DNA of 64,000 nucleotides from Branchiostoma floridae (Eukaryota > Chordata > Leptocardii > Amphioxiformes > Branchiostomatidae), in the NCBI RefSeq assembly GCF_000003815.2, contig NC_049980.1, positions 28,199,273-28,263,272 on the forward strand, in the 5' to 3' direction. Every line of letters starts with the position of its first letter. The stretch's first letter is position 1. This document shows positions 11,653-23,768 of the stretch, piece by piece. Below the pieces are notes generated by a model. The model did not search any database and had not been told where the DNA came from. It saw nothing but the letters and a program-made list of their open reading frames with translations. A program made the translations under genes and the position numbers.

Positions 11653-14600
11653 CTACTGTGTCTTGCAGTAGTCCCTCAGTTTGCCCACCCATCCTGCCAG
11701 TGTGTCGTCCACTCGCATCATGAGCAGGTAGGACAGGAGCATGGTGAGGCAGACCACCAGGAACGACACGCCCTCGAAAACGTACCTCGGAGCAAAGATG
11801 TTCCACACCATCAGGTGGTTGCGCAGGTACCCCGCTGTCACCATGGTGCCGCCGAGCTGTCAGGGTGCATGTAAGTTTTTATTTTTCAGCCAAAGGAATA
11901 CAAACTTAAGCATTCATAACATCTACATGTAACTTTACAGCCAGACAGTAGAATCAGGTACTACAACTGTAGGTACATGATAGATTGGTAACTCACTGCA
12001 GGGCTCGAAATACTTTTTTCGGCATACCTCAGAATTTCGGAATTTTAGATCATACTAAAATAGTTCAGGAACCATTGCTATTTTTTCTTTTATACTTAAT
12101 AGGCAGCAACAGTCAATGCAGCTAATGACAATCTATCTACGGCTACATTATTGGACATTTATGTATAAACCCAGTACATGGACCAGTGCAGGTTAGGTGC
12201 AGGTAGACACCAGAAATACCTGCACAGCTCCAATTTTACCTGCACTAACCTGCATATGCAGGTGGTATTTCGAGCCCTGCACTGTCATGTTGGGATGCAC
12301 ATCTGTACATGTGTGATAACTTGTATTTTACCTTGATGATGTTGAAAATGAAGAACTTGCTGTAGAGACGGAGGCTGAGGTGGTACTTACCTTGATGATG
12401 TTGAAAATGAAGAACATGCTGTAGAGACGGAGGCTGTTGAGGCGGTACTCCACCGGGTGTTCATGCAGCACAAACTCGCCCTTCTGCAGCTCGTCCAGGA
12501 CCTCCTGGTTGCCATGGTGACCAGCCGCCAGCTTTCGGTCCATCCACTTCCCTCGGCAGAACGGCCAGACCAGCAGCAGGGGCAGCGAAGCTGAGACAGG
12601 TGAGATGGAACAAGATTTAAAGAAATGAGAAAGAACAAAGGCATAAAGACAGGGGGAACATTTTTCAGTTCTCTCTCCAGTTGAACTTGAATCCAACATT
12701 TGAACGAAAACTGATCATCAAAAGGTGTTGTGGGTTGCTGAAGGTGTGATTTAAGTTTCCTTCACTATGACTATTCAAATACAATTCAATCTCTACAACT
12801 GGATAAAAACGGATATTTATTTCCGGACGTTTCGAGTGACATCCATCACTCTTCTTCAGCTTTGAAAGAATGAACTAGTCAGAACAATTCAATACCAGTA
12901 CAGCTAACTAGAAAAACTGGTTTAACCACTAAATTGTTAGGATCGTATGCAAAAGGTTACTCAAATGCAAATCAAGTTAGCATACTTCAAAGCTGAAGAA
13001 GAGTGATGGATTTCACTCGAAACGTCCGGAAATAAATATCCGTTTTTATCCAGTTGTAGAGATTGAATTGTATTTGAATATTGCTTACCTGGATGTCTAA
13101 CCTTCATAAACCCTTCACTATGACTGTTACACAAATGAAGGTTAGACAGCCAAGTAATCCCAAAAAGAAATTACTCAAGCAAATGATTTTGGAACCAGCT
13201 GCAGTTGTTTGTTTCCAAAATCCTATCCAGTAATTGGAACCCATAACCCAGCAGTGGCATGAACATGATAGTTCAGAGGCAGACTGAGCTGGGGTTGACA
13301 TCTAATACAGAAGTTCCAACCTCTATATATACTGCTAGTATACTGTGGGACTGATGACATACTACAGCAAGTTACACTTACCTGTAAACAGCACCTGAGA
13401 GGCGAACGTGTTCAGCCCAATCAGCACAGCTGGCACGAGGTTGTTGTCGAAGTCTCCGTAGAAACCAGTGAACGCTGACTCGAAGCGGATGGTGGGTATG
13501 GCAGCCTGGTGGCCGGTGTAGAAGAAGTACTGACTGGTCATCAGGCCCCACCCCACCACCACAGGCCACGGCACCTGGGACAGCACTGCAACAGCAACAG
13601 TGACAAATACTTTACTCATGCACTAAAACTAGTCAAGTTATAGAACAAATTTTGGTCCAGACATCCAAATGATTGCTGATGACATATTGCTAATTTTGCA
13701 GAGGTAGGCCCTGTACACAGCCTATCTGAGGGGCCACTAACATTGGTCTCATTATTTAGATAAGTGTAGTCTTTTGGTTGAATGTTTGCTCTAACTAGTC
13801 TAAACAGAGATTGCCAGTCCATAGTCCAACCTTCTGATGAGTGATTTGGACCGAGGATAAGTGTTAATTAGACATTGGAATTACATGTAATAGATTAGGT
13901 TTTGTTTCCAAAGCTTTAATATTTTGCTCGTCTCTTGTGTCTATTCATGGAATGAACAATTCAAAAAGTCATAAATGAATTTTGTGATTCCCGTTGATAG
14001 GTGTGTTGGCCTTACAATGCAACAGAACAGCATATATGTTGTCATTTTACCTAATCTACATTAGCATTGGTCTACTTTCAAGCACATGTACATGAACATA
14101 TAACTTTTAACACGTTAACATAGAAACATAGGTTGTACTTTGTACCATCCTACAAACCTGTTGTTGAAGCCTCTTGACTGAGGCCCTCCTTCCTGACCTG
14201 GGTCCTCTTGACGGCAGCGTGGAACTCAAGGAACAGGCCCATCTGTGTCAGCAGCAGCAGCACTGCTGGAGCCAGGCCGTCCCCCAACAGCAGAGCCACC
14301 AGCTGGCTACACGTCACCGTCACCACTAGGGATGCCGCAGAGTACACCGTGGCCAGTCCGTACACCGCAGGGATGCGCTTGTTGTCCACGTCCCAATCCT
14401 CTTTAGCCGGGTTCCCGTTTTTCGGGGGGAGGGTTCCCCCCCTGCCCTTGACCTGGTTGTAGAGTTTGGACAGTTGCCTGTCCCTGCCTCCGTTCTGGAG
14501 CGTTCTGTCCGGCCCGTAGTAGCTCCTGTCGATCTGCAGCAGGAGGCAGAGCGGCTTCCAGACGATGGAGACAAAGGAGCTAAAGATGATGACGTACACG

Positions 14601-17600
14601 ACTCTGGGGAGGATGACCTGCTCCCAGGCGGGCAGGTTGTCCAACACACGCTGCGGCAGTGCCTGCATAGCCCAGTACAGGGATGTGCACACTGCGGCCA
14701 CCGGTAGAGCGTACTTCACGTTCAGCACGGTTGGCGTCACGCCATCCATGTTCCCGGTCTTGCTCATGAACAGGCGCAGGCTCACGGGAATGAGCGCCAT
14801 GCACGCGGCCGCGAAGAAGTAGCGGGCATTTTTGTGTCCCCCCTTGACGGTGGACAGCGACTTCAGGAAGTGCGGGGTCTCGCACCACCACTGCTCTTCC
14901 CGACAGGCACGGAAGAACATGGACAGCCTGATGCAGAAGCTGAACACCACCACCACGAACAGCAGCAGGAGACTCGGTCTGGTGATGTATCTCCCGATGT
15001 CGAAACTCTTCTCCGCCCGAGCCCTCTTCTGTGTCTGCTCCTTACTGGGTGCACTCTGCCTGTTGAAGTTTGCAGCCAGGAGAAGGCTCCACATCAGAGA
15101 CTGCAGGAGAAATGCTGTGATGGCATCCTCGTTGATCAGGAAACTGTTGGCTCCCAGGCCGCAGGCGTTCCACACGACCAGCATAGTGGCCACTATCCAA
15201 TCAACTGGCTGCTTTTTCAGTGTTCTCCACAGTTCTGGTAGTTTGTATGTTTGTTTTGAGGACTTGTAGGACCATGCCGAGGTCGTGTACCCGATGAAGG
15301 ATCCCAGGCACGGCAGCATGAAAGGGGCCAGCGATGATGTTGTTATTGTGCCGTTGGTGCAAATCTCGGAAACGATACCCAAGATGAACCCCAGCCCGAT
15401 ACCAACGGCTATCCCCGACAGCTGCTTTTCCAGATTATATACAACTCTCCTGTCGTGTGACTGCATAGTTATACAAACACTCGCTATACACGCTAAGCAT
15501 AACACCGATATCCCGCACACCATCGACACCATGTCGAATTTAGCCCAGACCTTACGACACATCTCCTTCACTTCTGATATGTACTTGATGTATCCTTCCT
15601 TTGCTCTCTTTAGAGCTGCAAAAGCATTGTCTGTTGATACTTTTCCATTTATGACTGTCTGATACACATTGTCAATTTCTGCCAGCTGCTTCTGTAACTT
15701 GCTGACCACATCCTTGGGCAGGTCTTCGCCCAACCTTGCATACACGTCCAGATACTTTTTGATCTGGAAGGCGTTTATTCTCAAGGCTTCCACTCCTGTG
15801 ATGTTTCGAGCCCAGTCTGTATGACCTGGTGAGTTGTTTGTTTGTTTGTTGGTAGAGAAGGCGAGAAAGAGTTCAGGAATGACCATGCCCAGGTTGGAGA
15901 AGGGGATGGGAAGGCCCAGGAGGAGGGACAAGGTCGGCACAAAGTCGATCTGGGAAACAGCTTGGCCCTCCTAGAAACAAAAACACAACATTTTTAATCA
16001 AATTGTCTGGTAATTCTTTGTTGGAAGGAATACTTTGCCTGACTACTGTACATATGAATATAACATTATAGAACTTCTGTCTATACCAAGCGTCTTTACG
16101 GAATGGGGGGAATTGACATGACTACAAACATAAAAGACAATGTAAAAGGTAAGATCATTGGGGATAAAAGCAAACAAGGCCTACAAACAAAATTCTACTT
16201 TATAATGTTGTTTTATAATGCAATGGTGTACAATTCCATAGTACTGGTGATAATGGAAGCACACTAGGCACACCTGTTGCTGCAGTGCCCCCTGGAGGAG
16301 TTTGGCGGGACTGTAGATGAAGAGAGCGGCCCCCACCTCATCTGTGCTGTCCCCACCGTGGTCTCCAGTCCTGGTCATGCCGTGGTCCCCCATCACAAAC
16401 AGCACAGTGTCATCTGTCAGCTTGGACATGACAGACCTGAACAACAGATGCAGTGTTGTTTAAGGCAAAATTCTCCTGGTACATCCCCATCTTGTATTCA
16501 GCTAGAATATCTGCTGCCTGTACCCAGGTGTGTTTTGTTTTTGCTTTCCAAACAAAGTATTTAGTAACTTCTGAAAATAATCTAATCAGTTTGGAAGAAC
16601 ATGAAACATTAGAATTTTCTTTTTACACAACCAGTAACATCCCCCCCCCCTCACCTGCCTATGTTTCTTGCTTCATAAGCGTCACCTACATCAACTACAT
16701 TTGTACATATAGCAGTGAGAGGCAGAACTCCAGTCAGAAGCTCTGAGAAAGAAGTCTGATATACATTGTAACGTAAGCAGCTAAGAGACGTTACTGGTTG
16801 TGTATAAAGAAAACTCCAATACCCTAAAGTTAATTAACATTTTCCCTGACCTGATGACACCATCCATCTGTGTGAGTTTCTCCCCCATGGTGGGATGGTA
16901 CGGCCCGAACCTGTGACCCACGTGGTCGACCCCTAGGAAGTGAGCAATCAGGACGTCCCATTCCCCCTCCTCCTCCTCCATCTCGGGTACCAGGTGTTCA
17001 ATGACACCGTTGTCGACTGTGTGGAGGTCCTTCACGTTAAAGGACGGGAAGGGAAACACCTGTGCATACATGATGGACAAAATCACAAACAAGCTTGAGC
17101 AAACATCAGCTTGTGACTTATGCTATCATGGAAAGAAAAAGGAGACTGGTCATAGTTTTGGTTCTATTAACTTGGTTCTATCAACACAGAATTAATACAT
17201 CTTCTCTTTTTTGTACTTCTTAATCTACGTGTTATTTTCCATACACATATTGTACAGTGAAACTTATTCATTATGGTCACCAAGAAATTCAAGGTAAGAA
17301 ATTCTTCACTTGAATTTCAAGATTCAAAGAACTAGTTTACACATCATACCCAGTACACTAAGCATCCAAAGAAAACCCAAAGGCTGGGTAACCAATGTAA
17401 TGTCATTTCTACATACCTTGTGAAACTGTTTTGGGTATAGACCTGTCCATGTATCGTCTCCCATGAAGACGACTTTCCTGTCCAGCCCTGCCAGCTGCTG
17501 GATAATGTTGTCCTCCATCACCTTCAAATCAAGTCAACAACATTTACGATAAATATATGATACACATACAGAGGAAGCAAGAATGTACTATCAGTAGTTG

Positions 17601-18274
17601 ACATGACAACACTAGCAGGAAAGCAAGAAGATCTGGGGGAGAATGGGAGACCTGGCACATCCCATCTTGTATCAGCCAACAAAATTGTATGTCACCATGT
17701 CAGGGGAGGTCGTAATAAATTGCATTATATACGAGCGATCGCGATGATGTCACGGTGACGCAGTGGTAGGCAAAAAGCAGGTGTTTGGCAAACGATTGAT
17801 TTACATGATAACCGGTAATTTGATCTGCTGATTTAAATATCAATTTTTAATCTGGATCTACTGACGTCCTGGTAGGCACCAACCACCGAATACCCCGGAT
17901 ATAAACAACAACAGCGATCGCTCGTATATAATGCATGTGTCTTTTATAATTTTATATTGTCATATGAGGGCTACTGGCAGTTTATTCGTCCTGGGACAGA
18001 GAACATATTTTTTGCAGGAAGCGTGCTTGGAGAACTGTAGTGTCCTTGGGAGGTGAATTGTTGAAGTGTTTCCATTCAGGTCTTTCTATCTAGACAGGGT
18101 ATCAATCAACAAACACACTCACACACAAACACACACACACACGTACATAAATACACACACACACACACAGACACACACACGACACACGTACATACACACA
18201 CACACACGCGTGCGTACACACACACACACACACGTACACATACTACACACACACACACACGTACATACACACAC

Positions 18275-18306
<32 letters not shown>

Positions 18307-18331
18307 ACATACACACACACACACGTACATA

Positions 18332-18362
<31 letters not shown>

Positions 18363-18939
18363 GCGTACATACACACACGAGGCAGGCACAAGCGCTAGCA
18401 AAAACATTAACCTTCCCCTTTTGTCGAAAGTAGCAAGGACAACATGCAACAGCAACAACAACACTCACCTCCGAGCTGGCGAAGTTGCTGCTGACGTCGA
18501 TGAACGTGGGCAGGCTGCCGGTGGTCAGCCCCTTCAGCCGCTGCATGGTGGTGGTCGGAGGGTCCGCCAGGAACTTGAAGAGCGCGCTGCTCTGGGTACG
18601 AGTAGTCAGCAGCTCGTGCAGCACGGGTAGCTTGTTCTGAAACGGCAGGGCGTCCTCCGGACCCAGGGAGGCGTTATACGTCGCGAAGTCGTACCTCAGG
18701 GCGTCCACGATTAGAATGATGGCCTTCTTGAAGTGACGGTTCGTCCAACAGCCTTTCTTTTGCGCTTCTCCGTCTTCTTTCCCCGCCCCTCCCCCCTCGA
18801 TGGGCGACTCCTCGCACGAGCTCTTGATGGGGACTTCCAGGCGGTTTAGAAGAAAACCTTTCGTAAATAGGGTGATCCCTACTACGGAAAGGGCCACCGT
18901 CCATAGTAGCAATCCGAACGTTTTCAGTCCAAGACCCAT
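11653..18939 (-). CDS. PIGO: GPI ethanolamine phosphate transferase 3 (PIGO)
   Basis: Eight exons, 5' to 3' on the minus strand: 18939-18469, 17521-17417, 17059-16851, 16436-16274, 15970-14158, 13585-13382, 12590-12391 and 11856-11653. Phases agree and give 1122 aa; human PIGO, from memory, is about 1090 aa. PIGO adds the ethanolamine phosphate bridge to the third mannose of the GPI anchor in the ER membrane. An N-terminal signal anchor (about residues 8-30) precedes the lumenal alkaline-phosphatase-fold domain. Metal or catalytic motifs are IVDALRYDF (77-85), [16 protein letters not shown] (127-142, catalytic Thr region), GDDTW (178-182), [10 protein letters not shown] (232-241) and GDHGM...GDHGGDS in exon 4. 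Long multi-pass segments follow in exons 5-8, ending in [14 protein letters not shown]. The ATG at 18939 begins a hydrophobic leader. The gene looks intact. Confidence 0.95.
12332..12450 (-). repeat. 59-bp tandem duplication of the PIGO exon 7 donor end
   Basis: The last part of exon 7 ([11 protein letters not shown] plus GTAAGT donor at 12385-12390) is repeated 59 bp downstream, ending in a second possible donor (GTAAAAT, 12325-12331). Using the second donor would add 59 nt and shift the frame. The proximal donor is therefore the productive one. Confidence 0.85.
12772..13080. mobile_element. Foldback MITE, about 309 bp, in PIGO intron 6
   Basis: Two near-perfect inverted arms of about 95 bp, 12772-12865 and 12988-13080, begin TATTCAAATACAATTCAATC and are separated by about 120 bp. 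The arms include the motif GTTTCGAGTGA...CATCACTCTTCTTCAGC. There is no coding capacity. Confidence 0.85.
17721..17935. mobile_element. MITE with 22-bp perfect inverted termini in PIGO intron 1
   Basis: TGCATTATATACGAGCGATC at 17721 is matched by its exact reverse complement ending at 17935 (22-bp termini). The whole is 215 bp and lies between exons 1 and 2 of PIGO. Confidence 0.8.
18108..18380. repeat. CA/TG microsatellite in PIGO intron 1
   Basis: About 270 bp of imperfect ACAC repeat with interspersed GTAC/GTACATAC units, directly downstream of the exon 1 donor. It gives Val/Cys-rich frames on the minus strand that are not coding. Confidence 0.95.
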
Positions 18940-19851
18940 CTTGTCCTTAAAACTGTCAGAAAATCGTCCATGATTCTGAATCAGCTCTGGCGAGAAAATT
19001 TGTTACGGGCGCAGCCATCTTGGAATCGTCGTGAGACAAAAAGCATCCTGGGAAAGGAAGAGTCCATTCACAGCAGGGGGTGACTGCGAAAAGTGTATTA
19101 CAATCTATATCAAAAAGACTGAAATTTCCAGAGGATCCTAGCACATTGAAAACACGTTTCGTGTAATAATAGATGACAAATGAGGACAACAGCAACAAAA
19201 GTTATTGACACGTTAAAGCAAGCGTTTCCAAATAGTCTAAGCAAGGAGGTTGAAAAAAGGAAAGTTTTTCAACCTCCTTGGTCTAAGGTCAAGAATTTAA
19301 TTGAAGTTTATCTATTCAGTTGTCATACCAATTTATTTTCCACACATTTAATGATCATGACAGGCATTATGATTTTTTAGCTTCTTCCTTGCCATTGAAC
19401 CTGTGATGTGTGTTAGGATGAATGTGTATTACATGATAATAAACCATTTTTTTTAATTGATTGATACGTGACCTACATGTAGTGCCACCGAAACCTACAT
19501 GTATGTACGAAACCGGGCTTCCCCGAACCGTGCCCTGTTTCTGGGTCTTTTAGTTCCGCTTTTCTGTCGCAAGTTCCGCTTTTAGTTGAACGGGCAACAA
19601 GAGATCTTATGCCACTTTGTGTGTCCAGATCGGTGTGGATGTAACAGACTTAGTTCGGTGAATTTCTCAGTTGCCGGTGTTTTCAACACTTGAATCATTG
19701 AGAATGGTTAGCAGTTAGGTTCACTGCTGGCCAGTGGCTTTTTCATATTCTCCAAGCAGAGGCTAGTAGCCTTCCCCCAATTGAATATATTTTTTTCAAT
19801 GACATAGACGTTTCGTTACTGGAACGTTTTCTGCCATTAGTAACGTTACAC

Positions 19852-20918
19852 TAAAGCCCCGGTCACAAAGCGCGTACGATTCCTTGCGATTCCTTCCGAT
19901 GCGCAGGATAAGCGCAGTGCGACGTAAGTCGGAAGAAAATCGGAAGCAATGGTTTAAGTATATAAAGCCGTGGTCACAAAGCGCGTAGTGCATCGTGCGA
20001 TGAGGTCATAAGAGCGTGCCTGTGTCAATCGCAGTGAATCATAGTAAATCGGGGAGCGTCGTATGGCGAAAAATAGAGCTGAAATGGATTTTGAACATGT
20101 TCAAAATTTCGCTATCGTCGTAAGATTTTATTTGCCCCCATAGCAGAGTTCATTACGGCAATTTTTGTCTACTGATGAGGTTATAGATTTATGATTTTTT
20201 AGCATGTTGTGATGGTTTCAGTTTTCCCTGATATTGTCGATATTGACGAAAAGGGGAAATATATCAGTCGCAACTGCCACAGTCGCAACAAGAGAACAGC
20301 GCGCCCCGCACAGGTGATGCAGACAATTGTTTGATCGCTTCATGCACGTGAGTTTATAATTAGATCAAATCTCAGCTCTCGTCGGTCTTGGGTCAGTTTA
20401 CCATAATCGTAATAACCATGGGGACAACTCGAACATAAATGCAGGCTCTATGAGTCGGAAATATATATGATATAATGCTTATCATATGATTTTGTATGAT
20501 GGCATCTTTTTGTTGATAGCATATCATGATACGATCTTCGAAAGAGCCTGACACGAAGAGCCGGCAAGCAGGCCGAGATAACCATACCAGTACTCACGCT
20601 TGATTTGAACTTTTGCTTCTAATACTCTTGTTGTCATGGTCTTTTTAGATTTATTTTTACAGTTAAAGATATTATAGGAAGGTATTTAACAGCTATGTCC
20701 ACATTTGTTTGGTTAAAGAAGCACAAAAGCGGTCAGACGGCTATACAGAAGAGACACAAGTGAAAAATCGTGCGACGCTGGAAAAATTTTGAACACCATC
20801 CGATGCGTTGCGATGGCTTGCGATGCTTACGATTTTCTTGCGATGTACTGCGCTCATCGTACGATATGCGGAATAGTCCATCGCAAGGAATCGTACGCGC
20901 TTTGTGACCGGGGCTTTA
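19852..20918. mobile_element. Inverted-repeat DNA transposon, about 1.07 kb
   Basis: Perfect termini of about 38 bp start TAAAGCCCCGGTCACAAAGC at 19852 and end with the reverse complement at 20918. A second partial copy of the terminal motif (GTGGTCACAAAGCGCGTA) lies at 19972-19989. The ends fit a TA target site. No transposase frame is visible, so it is non-autonomous. Confidence 0.85.
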
Positions 20919-21765
20919 CCGACAGTGCCACGCTGCAAGGTGTGACTGGCTAAACAGAACACAGCAGAGTAGAAAAATACATGAATACACATTGACGTGT
21001 TAGTATTGTGCATCAAGTATACAGCTTGGTCAATATCTGTACTATCGTCATCGAGATCGTTTTTAAGAAATATGTGTAAACATGTATTCATATAAATCAT
21101 ATTGTTTCAATTCTTATGCTAGAATAACTGTATACATTTGTATAACGTTATAAGGAAAGGGAGTTACTTTGCATTGTCGAGATACTTATTTTGATTGAGG
21201 TGGCAACAGACCATGATTGTAGTACATAATTTTTAGTACTACTTCAGCTGACAATGTTGTAAATTTTCTGGATATGATTGTGTAGAAATCTTTGTGCATT
21301 TGTTGCTCAACTGTAAAGCTGGTCCTGTTTTCCACAATGAGGTTTGATAGAACATAGATAACAGACTACTCTGGGAAATTTATAATGACCAACTTCTTTC
21401 GGTACGGTGTGCTGGAGTACCTTAGTCGATTGTTGTCATTTATTATAGCATCCATACATCAATTTGTTTGTTCACGGTTGGAGTGATTTGATACATAATT
21501 GGAAAATAAACTTCACGACACGCAGGAAAGTTACATCTACAGAATATGCATCAGGTGCATATACTATGGGGAAAAATAGTCAAATTTAGCAAGACACGGG
21601 GTCAATTTATGATATTGATTCAATGATCGATAGAAATCATTTAGCTGAGCTATTAGCTACTAAAGTCAACCAATAAGCCATGTCTGCAGCAGGATAACTT
21701 TTTGATATCTATGTTTTTCCTAGTTCATGATATAGAGCATGCATAGTGTATTTCGTTAGTTTCGC

Positions 21766-22590
21766 CCGTTCATCGAAACCTTTGATACCACGTATGAAAC
21801 TGGGCTTCCCCGCATCATAACAACGTAGACTATTCCCCTGTTGATCACGTTACCTCTTTTAGTTTCTATTTGGTGTAATATGTCATCAGAACAAGAGAAT
21901 GACTTGCTCGGATTCAGACATCACTTTTGTGTGTCCCCTTCGTGTAAACGCCAACAAACGATCTGCCCTTTAGAAGAGTGTAGTTGTCTCCAGCACGCCT
22001 TACACATACTTGGAAATTCAAGTCGTAGCAAACCAGAATGGTAAGCTGTGTTTCGTCTGCCTACTTTCATTTTATTATGGCGTTTCTTATATTGTATACT
22101 GAAATGGTATTTTTCCATGGCCATGGCCGTAACTTGTCGATGGCGGCAAACATTACATATATCTTATGAGGCCAGCTGGTAGAAGACGATACCAGCAGAA
22201 TGCAAAATTTGTTCTATGGCCTTGCATTGAGCAAGCCCGTTGAAAATGACATTTACCGGTAGCTTTCGACGTGGTAGCGACTATTCTACAGCTACAGCTT
22301 GCTCGTCGTCTGTACCATCATAATTAGCAGAAATATGTTCACCTGTCTTGATAACAGTGATAGTGATGATTGCAATTATAGTAGAATACCAATAGATAGA
22401 GCCGAACAATAGTGCAATCTTAAACACTATGTAACATGAAACTTTCGTTGGGTACAACTTCCTTGTGAGACAGTTTCGCTTTCACTTTGTCATGACGTCA
22501 TCATGATTGTGACATTTTCTTTATAGGCTTGCGCTATGGATGAAGGCGAGACTTCCCATTTGAACAGCGGTGGTCATTCACTCCGGTAAA
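21766..22590 (+). promoter_or_regulatory. First-exon module A (candidate alternative 5' end)
   Basis: This is a diverged copy of module B at 23143-23768. Shared blocks in order: ACTGGGCTTCCCCGCAT, a candidate untranslated exon ending ACCAGAATG with a GTAAGC donor (22039), the block TTGTTCTATGGCC...GACGTGGTAG (about 22209-22278), and a small coding exon 22536-22585. That exon has acceptor TTTATAG at about 22526, an ATG at 22536 and a GTAAAG donor, encoding MDEGETSHLNSGGHSL and ending in phase 2. It could splice to the acceptor at 25530 in frame. Confidence 0.45.
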
Positions 22591-23142
22591 GTGAATATAC
22601 AAGTTGAGAAATTTATCGTTGCATTAACACTTAACTTAAGATGGCAATGGATTTTTTAAAAAAAGCACTTTTGATTAGAGACAAGACATGCCTTTGAAAA
22701 TACCTATTTTGGTAGCATATATGATCGTTACAGTTTAGCGAGAAATGTTGCAACATTCTCTGACTTATTTTATCCAATGTTGTCGTGAGACTAAAAGCAT
22801 CATCGGAAAGGAAGAGTCCATGCACAGCAGGGGGTGCTGGAAAGCCGGATGTAAACTAATTGTCAATTTCCACATGGACTGAAATTTCTAGAGGATTGTC
22901 ACCTCGATCAAATGAAATGGTGAAATATTTTCACTTTATAATCACTTTTGTCCTGATATATGTAAATTATGTATACTTTGGGACAGCTCACATTATGATA
23001 TCGATTAAGTGATGACATTTATCAACCATTGGCGACTATTTTTAATAAGAGTCATACCTTTGCGAATATTAATCGATGAGTTTGGGGAATTTTTCAAGAT
23101 CATGATAGAGCAAACAGTCTATTTATTTATTTTCGACCTTTC

Positions 23143-23768
23143 ATCTCAACCTCGTGCAAAACTGGGCTTTCCCCGCATTATAATGAAGTGGGAATTCCCC
23201 ATATCATCGCCTTACGTTTTTACGTTCTATTTGGATTTTGTCATCATAACAACCGAAGACTCACTTGGAACCGGACCATACAGACACCACTAGTGCACCT
23301 CCGTGTAAACGCCACACTACTTGGAAATTAAAGTCTCGCTTGAGACCAGAATGGTAAGCTGTATTTATTTAGAAAATTCTGTACAAAACTTGTTCTATGG
23401 CCCTGCATTGAACAAAGCCGCTAAAATGCCATTTACCTGTAGCTTTTGACGTGGTAGTGAATGTCAATGCTTGGTCGTCCTCTGTACCATCACAATTAGC
23501 AAAACAATGTATACATGCCTATCTTGATAATAGTGATAATAATAGCGGGATACCAATAGATAAAGTCGAGCAAACGGATGCAAGAACATTGTGTAACATA
23601 AAATTTTGCTGGTTAAAGTTTCCTGGTGACTGCATCTGTATCTGTATAGCCGGTATAATACCGGTATAACACACCAGCTTTTTGTGACGGTTTCTTTATA
23701 GGCTTGCGCTATGGATGAAAGAGAGGCTTCCCTCTTGAACAGCAGTGGTCGTTCGCACCGGTAAGTGA
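23143..23768 (+). promoter_or_regulatory. First-exon module B (preferred 5' end of membrane-protein gene)
   Basis: Homologous to module A. It has an untranslated exon candidate ending ACCAGAATG with a GTAAGC donor at about 23355, then a coding exon 23711-23760 preceded by TTTCTTTATAG. The coding exon reads MDEREASLLNSSGRSH plus two bases and ends at a strong GTAAGT. That both copies preserve these splice sites and the ATG supports a transcribed 5' end. Confidence 0.45.

Larger units (their letters stand above)
18940..23700. other. Divergent intergenic region, PIGO to membrane-protein gene
   Basis: This holds the PIGO promoter side and, on the plus strand, duplicated first-exon modules. Parts of the PIGO flank (19030-19140: AAAGCATCCTGGGAAAGGAA, GTCCATTCACAGCAGGGGGT) recur diverged at 22785-22900, so the region grew by local duplication. 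An inverted-repeat transposon sits at 19852-20918. No other coding frame is supportable. Confidence 0.6.

Noticed and set aside
12332-12390. Alternative 59-nt extension of PIGO exon 7
   Set aside because: It would shift the frame relative to exon 8, whose C-terminus matches PIGO only from the proximal donor.
14326-15662. Several 80-145 codon frames opposite or across PIGO exon 5
   Set aside because: Shadows of the large GC-rich coding exon, which has clear PIGO homology on the minus strand.
18106-18468. Continuation of PIGO exon 1 frame into a Val/Cys-rich stretch
   Set aside because: It is intronic CA/TG microsatellite read past the GTGAGT donor at 18468; family alignment stops at SSE.
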